Source: Streptomyces katrae (GTDB lineage Bacteria > Actinomycetota > Actinomycetes > Streptomycetales > Streptomycetaceae). From it: DNA of 21,851 nt. Location of the stretch: positions 1-21,851 of the forward strand of contig NZ_JZWV01000149.1 in NCBI RefSeq assembly GCF_000966975.1, given 5' to 3'. The first letter of the stretch is position 1; the number at the start of each line of letters is the position of its first letter. A program made the position numbers and the translations under genes. This document shows positions 13,795 through 20,097 of the stretch, in pieces. Below the pieces are notes generated by a model that was given only the letters and a program-made list of their open reading frames with translations, made no database searches and was not told where the DNA came from.

Positions 13795-14820
13795 ATGCCA
13801 GGCGCCATATACGCCGAAGCCCTGGTCAAGACCTTCGGTGACGTACGGGCGCTGGACGGCGTGGACCTCGACGTCCCCGAGGGAACCGTGCTGGGCCTCC
13901 TCGGCCCGAACGGCGCGGGCAAGACCACGACCGTGCGCGTCCTGACCACCCTCCTGCGGCCCGACAGCGGCCGCGCCGTCGTCGCCGGGATCGACGTCCT
14001 CAAGCACCCCAACCAGGTCCGCCACTCCATAGGCCTCTCCGGCCAGTTCGCCGCCGTCGACGAGTACCTCACCGGCCGCGAGAACCTCCGGATGGTCGGC
14101 CAGCTCTACCAGATGAGCGGCAGGGCGGCCCGGGCCCGCGCCGACGAACTCCTGGAACGCTTCAACCTCGCCGAGGCGGCCGACCGCACCGCCAAGACCT
14201 ACTCCGGCGGCATGCGCAGACGCCTCGACCTCGCCGCCGCCCTCGTCGTCCGCCCGCCGGTGATGTTCATGGACGAGCCCACCACCGGCCTCGACCCCCG
14301 CAACCGGCAGGCCCTGTGGGACGTCATCGAGGAACTCGTCGCCGGCGGCACCACCCTCCTGCTCACCACCCAGTACCTGGAGGAGGCCGACCGCCTCGCC
14401 CACGACATCTGCGTGGTCGACCACGGCAGGGTGATCGCCCGCGGCACCTCCGACCAGCTCAAGGCCCGGACCGGTGGCGAACGCGTCGAGGTCGTCGTCC
14501 ACGCCCGCGAGCACATCACCACCGCCCGCGAGGTCCTCACCGGCCTCGGCCGTGGCGAGACCACCGTCGAGGAGCACACCCGCAAGCTCACCGTCCCCGT
14601 GCAGGGCGGCGCCAAACTGCTCGCCGAGGTCATCCGCGAGCTGGACCTGCGCGGCATCGAGATCGACGACATCGGCCTGCGCCGCCCCACCCTCGACGAC
14701 GTGTTCATCTCCCTCACCGGCCACGCCGCGCAGCTGACCGGGGAGGGCGCCGACGGCGCGGGGCCGCCGCAGGCCGGGGGCCGCGGCGACGCCCTGATGG
14801 AGAAGGAGGCGGCACAGTGA
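13795..14820 (+). CDS. DrrA-type ABC transporter ATP-binding protein
   Basis: This 341-residue ATPase belongs to a drug or lipid exporter of the daunorubicin-resistance type. Walker A is GPNGAGKTT (37-45), Q-loop Gln84 (GLSGQFAAVDE), signature YSGGM (136-140) and Walker B VMFMDE (156-161). The switch position is Gln193 (LLTTQYLEEAD) instead of His, a substitution normal for DrrA. A C-terminal DUF4162-like domain (about 228-312) ends in the family hallmark RRPTLDDVFISLTGH, followed by an unconserved Gly/Ala tail. ATG has GGGAGA upstream. Its stop overlaps the start of the permease gene (GTGA), so the two proteins are made in step. Substrate unknown. Confidence 0.95.
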   Translation: MPGAIYAEALVKTFGDVRALDGVDLDVPEGTVLGLLGPNGAGKTTTVRVLTTLLRPDSGRAVVAGIDVLKHPNQVRHSIGLSGQFAAVDEYLTGRENLRMVGQLYQMSGRAARARADELLERFNLAEAADRTAKTYSGGMRRRLDLAAALVVRPPVMFMDEPTTGLDPRNRQALWDVIEELVAGGTTLLLTTQYLEEADRLAHDICVVDHGRVIARGTSDQLKARTGGERVEVVVHAREHITTAREVLTGLGRGETTVEEHTRKLTVPVQGGAKLLAEVIRELDLRGIEIDDIGLRRPTLDDVFISLTGHAAQLTGEGADGAGPPQAGGRGDALMEKEAAQ

Positions 14821-15674
14821 CCACCACCTCCCCGGCCACCGGCCTCACGGCCCCCCGCCCGCGCGGCGGCATCGTGGGGAGCGCCAAGGACTCCCTGGTC
14901 ATCGCCCGGCGGAACCTGCTGAGGATGTCCAGGATCCCCGAGGTGATCGTCTTCGGGCTCGTCCAGCCGGTCATGTTCGTCGTGCTGTTCAGCTACGTCT
15001 TCGGCGGCTCGATCGCCGTCGGCGGCAGCACCTCGCCGCAGGCCTACCGCGAGTTCCTGATGGCCGGCATCTTCGCCCAGACCGTCACCTTCGCCACCGC
15101 CGGAGCGGGCGCGGGCATCGCCGACGACATGCACAAGGGCCTGATCGACCGCTTCCGCTCCCTGCCCATGGCCCGCGGCGCCGTCCTGACCGGCCGCACC
15201 CTCGCCGACCTCGTCCAGACGACCCTGACCCTGGTCGTCCTCGCGGTCGTCGCCCTGCTCGTCGGCTGGCGCACCCACACCAGCCTCGTCGAGGTCCTCG
15301 CCGGATTCGCCCTGCTGCTCCTGCTCGGGTACGCCTTCTCCTGGATCGGCGCCCTGATCGGCCTGTCGGTACGCACCCCGGAGGCCGCCACCTCGGGCGG
15401 GCTGATCTGGCTCTTCCCGCTGACGTTCATCTCGAACGCCTTCGTCCCCTCCGAGAACATGCCGCCCTTCCTGCGGACCATCGCGGAGTGGAACCCCTTC
15501 AGCGCCACCGTCCAGGCGGCCCGCGTGCTCTTCGGCAACCTCCCCGAGGGCTACCCCGTGCCGGACGCCTGGCCCATGCAGCACCCCGTCGTGGCGTCGG
15601 TCCTGTGGTCGGTACTGATCATCGTGGGCTTTCGCACCCTTGCCGTGCGCAAGTACCGGTCTGCCAACGCCTGA
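14817..15674 (+). CDS. DrrB-type ABC-2 transporter permease
   Basis: This 285-residue integral membrane protein is the partner of the DrrA-like ATPase. It has about six predicted spans: near residues 43-62, 80-103, 125-150, 158-180, 190-210 and 250-272. The ABC-2/DrrB stretches EFLMAGIFAQTVTFA, DRFRSLPMARGAVLTGRTLAD and FVPSENMPPFLRTIAEWNP are recognisable. The start is GTG, with AAGGAGG 8-10 nt upstream inside the ATPase gene and a 4-bp overlap (GTGA), indicating translational coupling. A strong bidirectional terminator follows. Export of a hydrophobic compound is likely; which one cannot be read here. Confidence 0.95.
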   Translation: MTTTSPATGLTAPRPRGGIVGSAKDSLVIARRNLLRMSRIPEVIVFGLVQPVMFVVLFSYVFGGSIAVGGSTSPQAYREFLMAGIFAQTVTFATAGAGAGIADDMHKGLIDRFRSLPMARGAVLTGRTLADLVQTTLTLVVLAVVALLVGWRTHTSLVEVLAGFALLLLLGYAFSWIGALIGLSVRTPEAATSGGLIWLFPLTFISNAFVPSENMPPFLRTIAEWNPFSATVQAARVLFGNLPEGYPVPDAWPMQHPVVASVLWSVLIIVGFRTLAVRKYRSANA

Positions 15675-15680
15675 GCCCGC

Positions 15681-15731
15681 ACGTACGCGAGCCCCCGCCG
15701 GAACGGGTCCGGCGGGGGCTCGGGCGTACGT
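15681..15731. terminator. Bidirectional terminator between the ABC permease and greA
   Basis: ACGTACGC-GAGCCCCCGCCGG (15681-15701) pairs with 15709-15731 across a 7-nt loop, with a two-base bulge on the right arm. The stem exceeds 20 bp and serves both convergent genes. Confidence 0.85.
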
Positions 15732-15748
15732 CCTCGTAAAGGGGCCGG

Positions 15749-16249
15749 TCAGCCGTTGAAGGGCTTGACGGCCATGACCTTGACGGTGGCCTTCTTGCCG
15801 TTCGGGAGCTCGTACTGGGCGTCCTCGCCGACCTTCTTGCCCAGCACGCCCGCGCCCAGCGGGGACTGCGGGGAGTAGGTCTCGAAGTCGCTGGAGGCGT
15901 ACTCGCGGGAGGCCAGCAGGAACTCCAGCGTGTCGTCCTCGTCGCCGTCGAACGCGATGGTCACGAGCATGCCCGGGGCCACCTCGCCCTCGGCGGTCGT
16001 CGGCGCGGTGCCGACCTTCGCGTTCTCCAGGAGCTGGGTGAGCTGGCGGACGCGGAGCTCCTGCTTGCCCTGCTCCTCCTTGGCCGCGTGGTAGCCGCCG
16101 TTCTCGCGCAGGTCGCCCTCCTCGCGGGCAGCCGCGATCTTCATGGCGATCTCCGTGCGTGCGGGACCAGAGAGGTAGTCCAGCTCGGCCTTCAGCTGGT
16201 CGTACGCCGCCTGGGTCAGCCAGGTGACGCTCTCGCTCGTCTGGGTCAC
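15749..16249 (-). CDS. greA: Transcription elongation factor GreA
   Basis: GreA enters the secondary channel of RNA polymerase and stimulates cleavage of backtracked transcripts. This 166-residue protein has the N-terminal coiled coil (about 12-82) with the acidic tip EEGDLREN, whose Asp46 and Glu49 correspond to the catalytic acidic pair. The C-terminal FKBP-like domain (about 90-166) includes the SPQSPLGAGVLGKKVGE motif typical of Gre factors. The start is GTG with GAGGAG upstream. Length is that of the actinobacterial form. It is convergent with the drrAB-like operon. Confidence 0.96.
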   Translation of the reverse strand: MTQTSESVTWLTQAAYDQLKAELDYLSGPARTEIAMKIAAAREEGDLRENGGYHAAKEEQGKQELRVRQLTQLLENAKVGTAPTTAEGEVAPGMLVTIAFDGDEDDTLEFLLASREYASSDFETYSPQSPLGAGVLGKKVGEDAQYELPNGKKATVKVMAVKPFNG

Positions 16250-16282
16250 GGGTGCTCCTCGTCGGTACAGGGGACTACATAG

Positions 16283-16295
16283 CCGCCAGTGGCGG
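16283..16295. promoter_or_regulatory. 13-bp palindrome in the greA upstream region
   Basis: CCGCCA-G-TGGCGG is a perfect inverted repeat 34 bp upstream of the greA start, close to a TATGTA -10-like sequence on the minus strand. It could be an operator for an unknown regulator; chance occurrence in GC-rich DNA cannot be excluded. Confidence 0.3.
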
Positions 16296-16358
16296 GCGAA
16301 ACCACGAGCCTAACAATTCGGGAAGAAAAGGGGGAGGACACGATGTGTATGAAGTGTG

Positions 16359-16868
16359 TCATTGCCCCCGCAGGGTGCGCGCGTCCTCCCAGGTGGTGCT
16401 GGTCCCGAAATACGTGTCGTACAGGTCCTGGACCTCCAGCAGGCTCTCCGGCGGCACCTTCCCGAACCGGATGCGCTCCAGGTGCCGGAAGTACTCGAAC
16501 CGCTCCACCCCCGGGGTGATGACCACCAGCATCTCGGCGCTCTCCCCGGGCGCGGCGGCGAAGGCGTGCTGCTGTCCCGGCGGGACGACGACCAGGTCGC
16601 CGGCCTCGGCGGTGACCACCTTGTCGCCGGCCAGCAGCTGGGCCGTCCCGTCGATCACGTAGAACATCTCGGCGGACCGGCCGTGATGGTGCGGGCGGGC
16701 GCCGTCGGAGCCCGCACGCAGGCTCACGCGCATGGTGGACAGGAAGCCGCCGCCCGTGGAGCTGTCGGCCAGCAGCCGCAGGGTGGAGTCCGGGCCGTAG
16801 TGGATCTCCTCCGCGTCGGCGGCGCGGACGACGACAGAGTCGTCGAAATCCGGGATGAACAGGGACAT
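16359..16868 (-). CDS. Cupin-domain protein
   Basis: This 169-residue single-cupin protein is probably a metal-binding cytosolic enzyme or sensor. Cupin motif 1 reads PHHHGRSAEMFYVIDG, with His60/His61/His62 and Glu67 as candidate metal ligands. Motif 2 is PPGQQHAF with His101. A C-terminal helical extension of about 45 residues (FEYFRHLERIRFGKVPPE...) goes beyond the core barrel. The start ATG has AGGAG upstream. Neighbours on the same strand are greA downstream and a lipoprotein upstream, each with its own gap of about 100 bp, so it is probably transcribed alone. Substrate is not predictable; single cupins include dioxygenases, isomerases and ligand-binding proteins. Confidence 0.9.
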   Translation of the reverse strand: MSLFIPDFDDSVVVRAADAEEIHYGPDSTLRLLADSSTGGGFLSTMRVSLRAGSDGARPHHHGRSAEMFYVIDGTAQLLAGDKVVTAEAGDLVVVPPGQQHAFAAAPGESAEMLVVITPGVERFEYFRHLERIRFGKVPPESLLEVQDLYDTYFGTSTTWEDARTLRGQ

Positions 16869-16969
16869 GTCGGCTCCTGGGGCTGCTGGTGCTCGGATGG
16901 CGTAACACCCCGGTCCCTACCCCGCCCGGGGCACGCCGTGAACGCCCCCCGGGGGTCGTCCGTCGGCTC

Positions 16970-18109
16970 TCAGCTCACCGGGCGCTCGAAGTCGGTCAGG
17001 ACGCAGCCGTCGACCTGGGCCTTCTGGATCCGGGAGCCGGCGGGCGCGCTGAAGCCGGGTTCGCAGTCCAGGCGCAGGAACCCCAGCTTGTAGAGCCCCT
17101 TGCGGACGGTCGGGTTGTTGCTCTCCACGGCGACGTCCTTGCCGACCATCAGCTTGCTCTGGGTGAGGCTCCGCTGCTGCCCCACCTCGGCGAGCTGTGA
17201 CTCCTTGGACACGGTCTGGAGGGTCTTCATGTCGGAGACGAGGTCCAGCCAGTTCATGTCCACCGGCCTCGGCCCGCCGAGCTTCCCGCAGACCGCCCGC
17301 TGCTTGACGCCGGCGCCGCGGACGTCGCGGCCGACGACCGGCTGGTAGTCGATGGACGCGATGTGCTCGTTGGTGACCAGCATTTCCGTGCAGTCGACCG
17401 TCTTCGGGCTGACGAGCCTGCGGAGCTCCTCGATGCTGCCCGCGCTCGGCAGGGCCGGTCCCTTGACGGGGCTGCCCTTGCCGTCCCGGCTGTTGACGAA
17501 GTCGGTCAGGACGCAGCCGTCGACCAGGGCCTTCTCCTTTTTGTAGCCCTCCGGCACGGAAAAGTCCGGGTTGCAGACCAGCACGCGCAGGTCCGACTTG
17601 GCGAGGGCCAGGGCGGTCCCGGTCTTCTGTGCGGAGACCGTGAAGGTCTTGGTGTAGAAGACCGGGTCGTAGAGGCCGGCGTCCCAGTAGCCCTCGTCGA
17701 GCCGCTTCGTGATGTGGTCCTTGTAGGCCTGCTGGTGGATCTTCATGTCCGAGACCATGGAGATGACGATCTCGTCCTGTTCCTTCGGGTCCGAGCAGAT
17801 GCCGCGGTCGGTGACGGACCAGGCGCCGACGGGTGCGTACCCGGCGAGGTTCACGCGGTCGGCCGGGCCGGTGCTCAGGTTCTCGCAGGAGGTGTACTTC
17901 TGTACGTACGCCTGTGCCTCGGTGAGCGTGGCCGGCGCGGCGCCGGCGGCCGAGGGGGACGCCTGGGCGGAGGCTCCGCCGGTCGCGGCGGGGCTCGCGG
18001 CGGGGCTCGCGGTGGGCGGGCTCGCCTTGGCCGGGTCCTCGCAGGCGGTGGCGAGGGTGAGGAGTGAGGCTGTGGCTGCGGTCGCGGTCAGGGTCCGCTT
18101 GAAGCGCAT
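16970..18109 (-). CDS. Secreted lipoprotein with duplicated four-cysteine domain
   Basis: This 379-residue putative lipoprotein starts at ATG 18109. A basic start and hydrophobic segment lead to LATAC (Cys23), a somewhat relaxed lipobox with Ala at -3, then a Pro/Ala/Ser-rich linker to about residue 62. The rest is two copies of one domain: about 65-205 and 230-375. Each copy has four cysteines with matched spacing (75, 105, 179, 199 and 240, 274, 349, 369). Each has VSDMK near its middle and ends in VDGCVLTDF. The pattern suggests two disulfides per domain outside the membrane. I do not recognise a named family. A TAGCAT hexamer about 50 nt upstream of the start is a possible -10. Role unknown; substrate binding or envelope interaction would fit. 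Confidence 0.85.
   Translation of the reverse strand: MRFKRTLTATAATASLLTLATACEDPAKASPPTASPAASPAATGGASAQASPSAAGAAPATLTEAQAYVQKYTSCENLSTGPADRVNLAGYAPVGAWSVTDRGICSDPKEQDEIVISMVSDMKIHQQAYKDHITKRLDEGYWDAGLYDPVFYTKTFTVSAQKTGTALALAKSDLRVLVCNPDFSVPEGYKKEKALVDGCVLTDFVNSRDGKGSPVKGPALPSAGSIEELRRLVSPKTVDCTEMLVTNEHIASIDYQPVVGRDVRGAGVKQRAVCGKLGGPRPVDMNWLDLVSDMKTLQTVSKESQLAEVGQQRSLTQSKLMVGKDVAVESNNPTVRKGLYKLGFLRLDCEPGFSAPAGSRIQKAQVDGCVLTDFERPVS
16987..17015. repeat. 29-bp exact repeat, copy A (inside lipoprotein gene)
   Basis: This copy encodes the VDGCVLTDF region of the second domain. It is identical over 29 bp to 17497-17525, 510 bp away, in the first domain. The identity exceeds what protein conservation alone would require, since synonymous positions also match. 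Confidence 0.9.
17497..17525. repeat. 29-bp exact repeat, copy B (inside lipoprotein gene)
   Basis: Same 29-bp sequence and orientation as 16987-17015, encoding the equivalent motif at the end of the first domain. Direct orientation makes it a potential site for recombination that would remove or add one 170-codon domain in frame (510 bp apart). Confidence 0.9.
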
Positions 18110-18236
18110 GGAAGTCTTCCGTCGGCTGGACAGGGCACGGGGGATGGCGTGCACATGCTAGGCGCGGAAGTGATCATGACGCGGGGAATCCGCGGGGAAC
18201 CCGCAGGGTGTCGCCCCGGGCGGCCCGGCGGGCGGT

Positions 18237-18650
18237 TCAGCGGGCGGTGCCCGCCTCCTGGCAGCCGACCAGCTCGACCATGGTGGCCCGGCCCGTGGTC
18301 TTCAGCGTGACCACCTCGTCCACGCGCGTCGTCTTCTGCGGGAAGGTGAAGTCCGCGCGGCCGACCTCGCCGTGGTCCTGGTCCTGGGAATCGAGGGTGC
18401 AGACACCGGTGACCGAGGCGTCCTTGCGGACCTCCAGGTGCACCTTCACCTCGGAGTCGGAGACGATCTGGAACTTGATCACCTCGGCGCTGACGCTCTG
18501 CCCGCCGACGTAGTCCCAGCCGATCCACCCGACGACGGCCAGCAGCCCCACGCCGAGCACCGACCCGACGACCTTGAGCTTCCGGTCCGCACGCTCGTCC
18601 GCCGACCGGCCGTAACGGCCTTCCGGGAGCCCTTCGCGCACCGCGCTCAT
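18237..18650 (-). CDS. DUF4307 membrane protein
   Basis: This 137-residue protein has a short cytosolic N-terminus containing GRYGRSADERADRKLK, one membrane span (about 27-48, VVGSVLGVGLLAVVGWIGWDYV) and an external beta-rich domain with two cysteines (GVCTLDSQDQDHGEVG and VELVGCQE) that could form a disulfide. This layout is that of the actinobacterial DUF4307 family, usually found divergent from mca, as here. The chosen start ATG 18650 lies 11 codons inside a longer frame whose upstream residues (PHPPQREES) look non-coding; the GA-rich sequence TCTCGCTGGGGAGG precedes it on the opposite reading. Function is unknown; conserved linkage to mycothiol genes suggests an envelope or redox link. 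Confidence 0.88.
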   Translation of the reverse strand: MSAVREGLPEGRYGRSADERADRKLKVVGSVLGVGLLAVVGWIGWDYVGGQSVSAEVIKFQIVSDSEVKVHLEVRKDASVTGVCTLDSQDQDHGEVGRADFTFPQKTTRVDEVVTLKTTGRATMVELVGCQEAGTAR

Positions 18651-18686
18651 GATCGATTCCTCTCGCTGGGGAGGGTGAGGCACCCA

Positions 18687-18712
18687 GGAATTTTCCGCCC
18701 CCCGATTCGGTC
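18687..18712 (+). promoter_or_regulatory. Sigma-R-type promoter of mca (GGAAT-N18-GTC)
   Basis: GGAAT (18687-18691), 18 nt, then GTC (18710-18712) matches the sigma-R consensus GGAAT-N18-GTT at all but the last base. mca is a known sigma-R target in S. coelicolor. Start of transcription near 18720 would leave a leader of about 37 nt containing GAGG before the TTG start. Confidence 0.65.
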
Positions 18713-18741
18713 AATATAGAGGTTGACCGTCGCGCCGAATC
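18704..18741. promoter_or_regulatory. Nested inverted repeats in the DUF4307/mca divergent region
   Basis: Two inverted repeats share bases: GGTCAA (18709-18714) with TTGACC (18723-18728), spacer 8 nt containing TATAGAGG; and GATTCGG (18704-18710) with CCGAATC (18735-18741). They overlap the sigma-R -10 of mca and a TATATT-like element in the opposite direction. Binding site for a dimeric regulator or an RNA stem in the mca leader are both possible. Confidence 0.5.
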
Positions 18742-18756
18742 ACAGAGGATCCTGTC

Positions 18757-19587
18757 TTGACCGAGCAGCTTCGACTGATGGCCAAGTACGTATCCGAGGG
18801 CGTGCCCGTCCTGGTGGTGACCTGCACCGGCGGTGAGCGCGGCTCCGTGCTCAACCCCAAGCTCCAGGGCGACAAGTACATCGAGGAGAACATCCACGAG
18901 GTCCGCGCCAAGGAGATGGACGAGGCCCGCGAGATCCTCGGCATCGAGCAGGAGTGGCTCGGCTACGTGGACTCCGGCCTCCCCGAGGGAGACCCGCTGC
19001 CGCCGCTGCCCGAGGGCTGCTTCGCCCTCGCGGACGTGGAGGAGGCCGCCGGCGAGCTGGTGAAGAAGATCCGCGCCTTCAAGCCGCAGGTCATCACCAC
19101 CTACGACGAGAACGGCGGCTACCCGCACCCCGACCACATCATGACCCACAAGATCACGATGGTGGCCTTCGACGGCGCGGCCGACACCGACAAGTTCCCC
19201 GAGGCCGAGTACGGCGCCCCGTACCAGCCGCAGAAGCTCTACTACAACCAGGGCTTCAACAAGCCGCGCACCATCGCCCTGCACGAGGCCCTCCTCGCCC
19301 GCGGCCTGGAATCCCCCTACGGCGAGTGGCTGGAGCGGTGGAAGGAGTTCGAGCGCAAGGAGCGGACCCTGACCACGCACGTCCCCTGCTCGGACTTCTT
19401 CGAGATCCGCGACAAGGCCCTCATCGCACACGCCACGCAGATCGACCCGGACGGCGGCTGGTTCCGCGTCCCGATGGAGATCCAGAAGGAGGTCTGGCCC
19501 ACGGAGGAGTACGAGCTGGCGAAGTCCCTCGTCGACACTTCCCTCCCCGAGTCCGACCTCTTCGCGGGCATCCGGGAGAATGCGTAG
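18757..19587 (+). CDS. mca: Mycothiol S-conjugate amidase lacking the AHPDDE motif
   Basis: Mca cleaves mycothiol S-conjugates to release mercapturic acids and GlcN-Ins. The protein matches Mca almost end to end: TCTGGERGSVLNPKLQGDKY, WLGYVDSGLPEGDPLPPLP, TTYDENGGYPHPDHIMTH (third zinc-ligand His), THVPCSDFFE, AHATQIDPDGGWFRVP and WPTEEYELAKS. It is 276 residues against about 293 for Streptomyces homologues. The difference lies at the N-terminus: residues MTEQLRLMA run directly into KYVSEG. The family's VHAHPDDESSKGAATMA is absent, removing two zinc ligands and the catalytic Asp. The frame is otherwise intact. TTG 18757 is favoured by GAGG upstream and by matching the family N-terminus; ATG 18778 is an alternative start. 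It is followed after 2 bp by a small membrane-protein gene. Loss of amidase activity is expected but inferred. Confidence 0.93.
   Translation: MTEQLRLMAKYVSEGVPVLVVTCTGGERGSVLNPKLQGDKYIEENIHEVRAKEMDEAREILGIEQEWLGYVDSGLPEGDPLPPLPEGCFALADVEEAAGELVKKIRAFKPQVITTYDENGGYPHPDHIMTHKITMVAFDGAADTDKFPEAEYGAPYQPQKLYYNQGFNKPRTIALHEALLARGLESPYGEWLERWKEFERKERTLTTHVPCSDFFEIRDKALIAHATQIDPDGGWFRVPMEIQKEVWPTEEYELAKSLVDTSLPESDLFAGIRENA
18778..18786 (+). other. Deletion junction in mca
   Basis: ATGGCCAAG marks the joint. In homologues, Leu-Met-Ala (ending ATGGCC here) and Thr-Met-Ala (before LysTyrVal) flank 17 residues. Loss of one Met-Ala copy plus the intervening codons would remove 51 bp and keep the frame, consistent with recombination between short ATGGCC direct repeats. 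The ancestral DNA is not visible, so the mechanism is inferred. Confidence 0.75.
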
Positions 19588-19589
19588 CC

Positions 19590-19823
19590 ATGAGCGCTAT
19601 GCAGGCAGCAGTCACCCAGCTCGTTCCGCTGGCCGCCGACACCTTCGACAAGAACAAGGTGACCCCGGGCCTCCTCGGGTTCATCGTGTTCGCGGCCCTC
19701 GCCCTCGGCGTGTGGGGCCTGATGAAGTCGATGAGCAAGCACATGGGCCGCGTGGACTTCGAGGAAGCCCCCGAGCCGGCCGGCGCCACGGCCGCCCCGG
19801 CCGCCGACGGCCCCAAGGCCTGA
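19590..19823 (+). CDS. Small single-span membrane protein downstream of mca
   Basis: This 77-residue protein starts at ATG 19590, 2 bp after the mca stop, so the two form an operon. Residues about 27-46 (GLLGFIVFAALALGVWGLMK) form one membrane span. A cytosolic-type tail follows: basic SMSKHMGR, then acidic and Ala/Pro-rich to the end. The N-terminal segment is probably outside. It is a conserved companion of mca in Streptomyces as far as I recall. No catalytic residues are seen and the function is unknown. A terminator hairpin follows. Confidence 0.85.
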   Translation: MSAMQAAVTQLVPLAADTFDKNKVTPGLLGFIVFAALALGVWGLMKSMSKHMGRVDFEEAPEPAGATAAPAADGPKA

Positions 19824-19838
19824 CCCCACGCGACGGAC

Positions 19839-19878
19839 GAGCCCCCGCCCCGCCGCAGCCCGGCGGGACGGGGCGCTC
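19839..19878. terminator. Terminator after the mca operon
   Basis: GAGC-CCCCGCCCCGCCG pairs with CGGCGGGACGGGGCGCTC, a stem of about 16 pairs with one bulge and one mismatch, loop 5 nt. It lies 16 bp beyond the small membrane protein gene. Confidence 0.75.
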
Positions 19879-19901
19879 ACGCGCGACCACCCGCACGGCG
19901 A

Positions 19902-20097
19902 GAGCACCGATCGCGCCGCAGAGCGGTGCTCCCACGGGCGAGCGCTGACCACACCCGTGGCAGGCGCTCCCGCCCGCCCGGACGAGCGGCACTCCGAACC
20001 GTGAGCGGTGCTCCCGCGCGCGAGCAGCAGCCACACCGACGGCGGGCGCTCACAGCGGCGAGCGATGCCCGCGCCCGTGAGCGGTGCTCACGACGGC
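19902..20097. repeat. Degenerate 19-bp tandem repeat array with 4-unit higher order
   Basis: Ten units start at 19902, 19921, 19940, 19959, 19984, 20003, 20022, 20041, 20060 and 20079. All are 19 bp except the fourth (25 bp). Most begin GAGC, and the best match is GAGCGGTGCTC followed by eight variable bases. GAGCGGTGCTC is exact at 19921, 20003 and 20079 and can form a GAGC/GCTC hairpin. Units also resemble each other every fourth copy: 19940 with 20022, 19959 with 20041, 19984 with 20060. A perfect 8-bp stem joins GAGCACCG (19902-19909) with CGGTGCTC (19924-19931). The array runs between two convergent genes and its last unit overlaps the stop codon of the TPR regulator gene. Function unknown. 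Confidence 0.75.

Noticed and set aside
14370..14385. Gln instead of His in the switch region of the DrrA-like ATPase as a defect
   Set aside because: LTTQYLEEAD is the usual form in DrrA-type ATPases, so this is a family trait and not a lesion.
11659..14724. A 1021-codon minus-strand frame ending in the MarR protein
   Set aside because: Only the last 173 codons are a protein family match; the rest is antisense to ilvA and the DrrA-like gene and reads as low-complexity shadow.
18661..18760. Missing AHPDDE of Mca hidden upstream or in another frame
   Set aside because: The 100 bp before the TTG start contain no sequence encoding HPDDE in any frame, so a wrong start or simple frameshift does not explain its absence.
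19902..20097. CRISPR array
   Set aside because: Units are degenerate and contiguous, 19 bp long, without unique spacers, and no cas genes are nearby.
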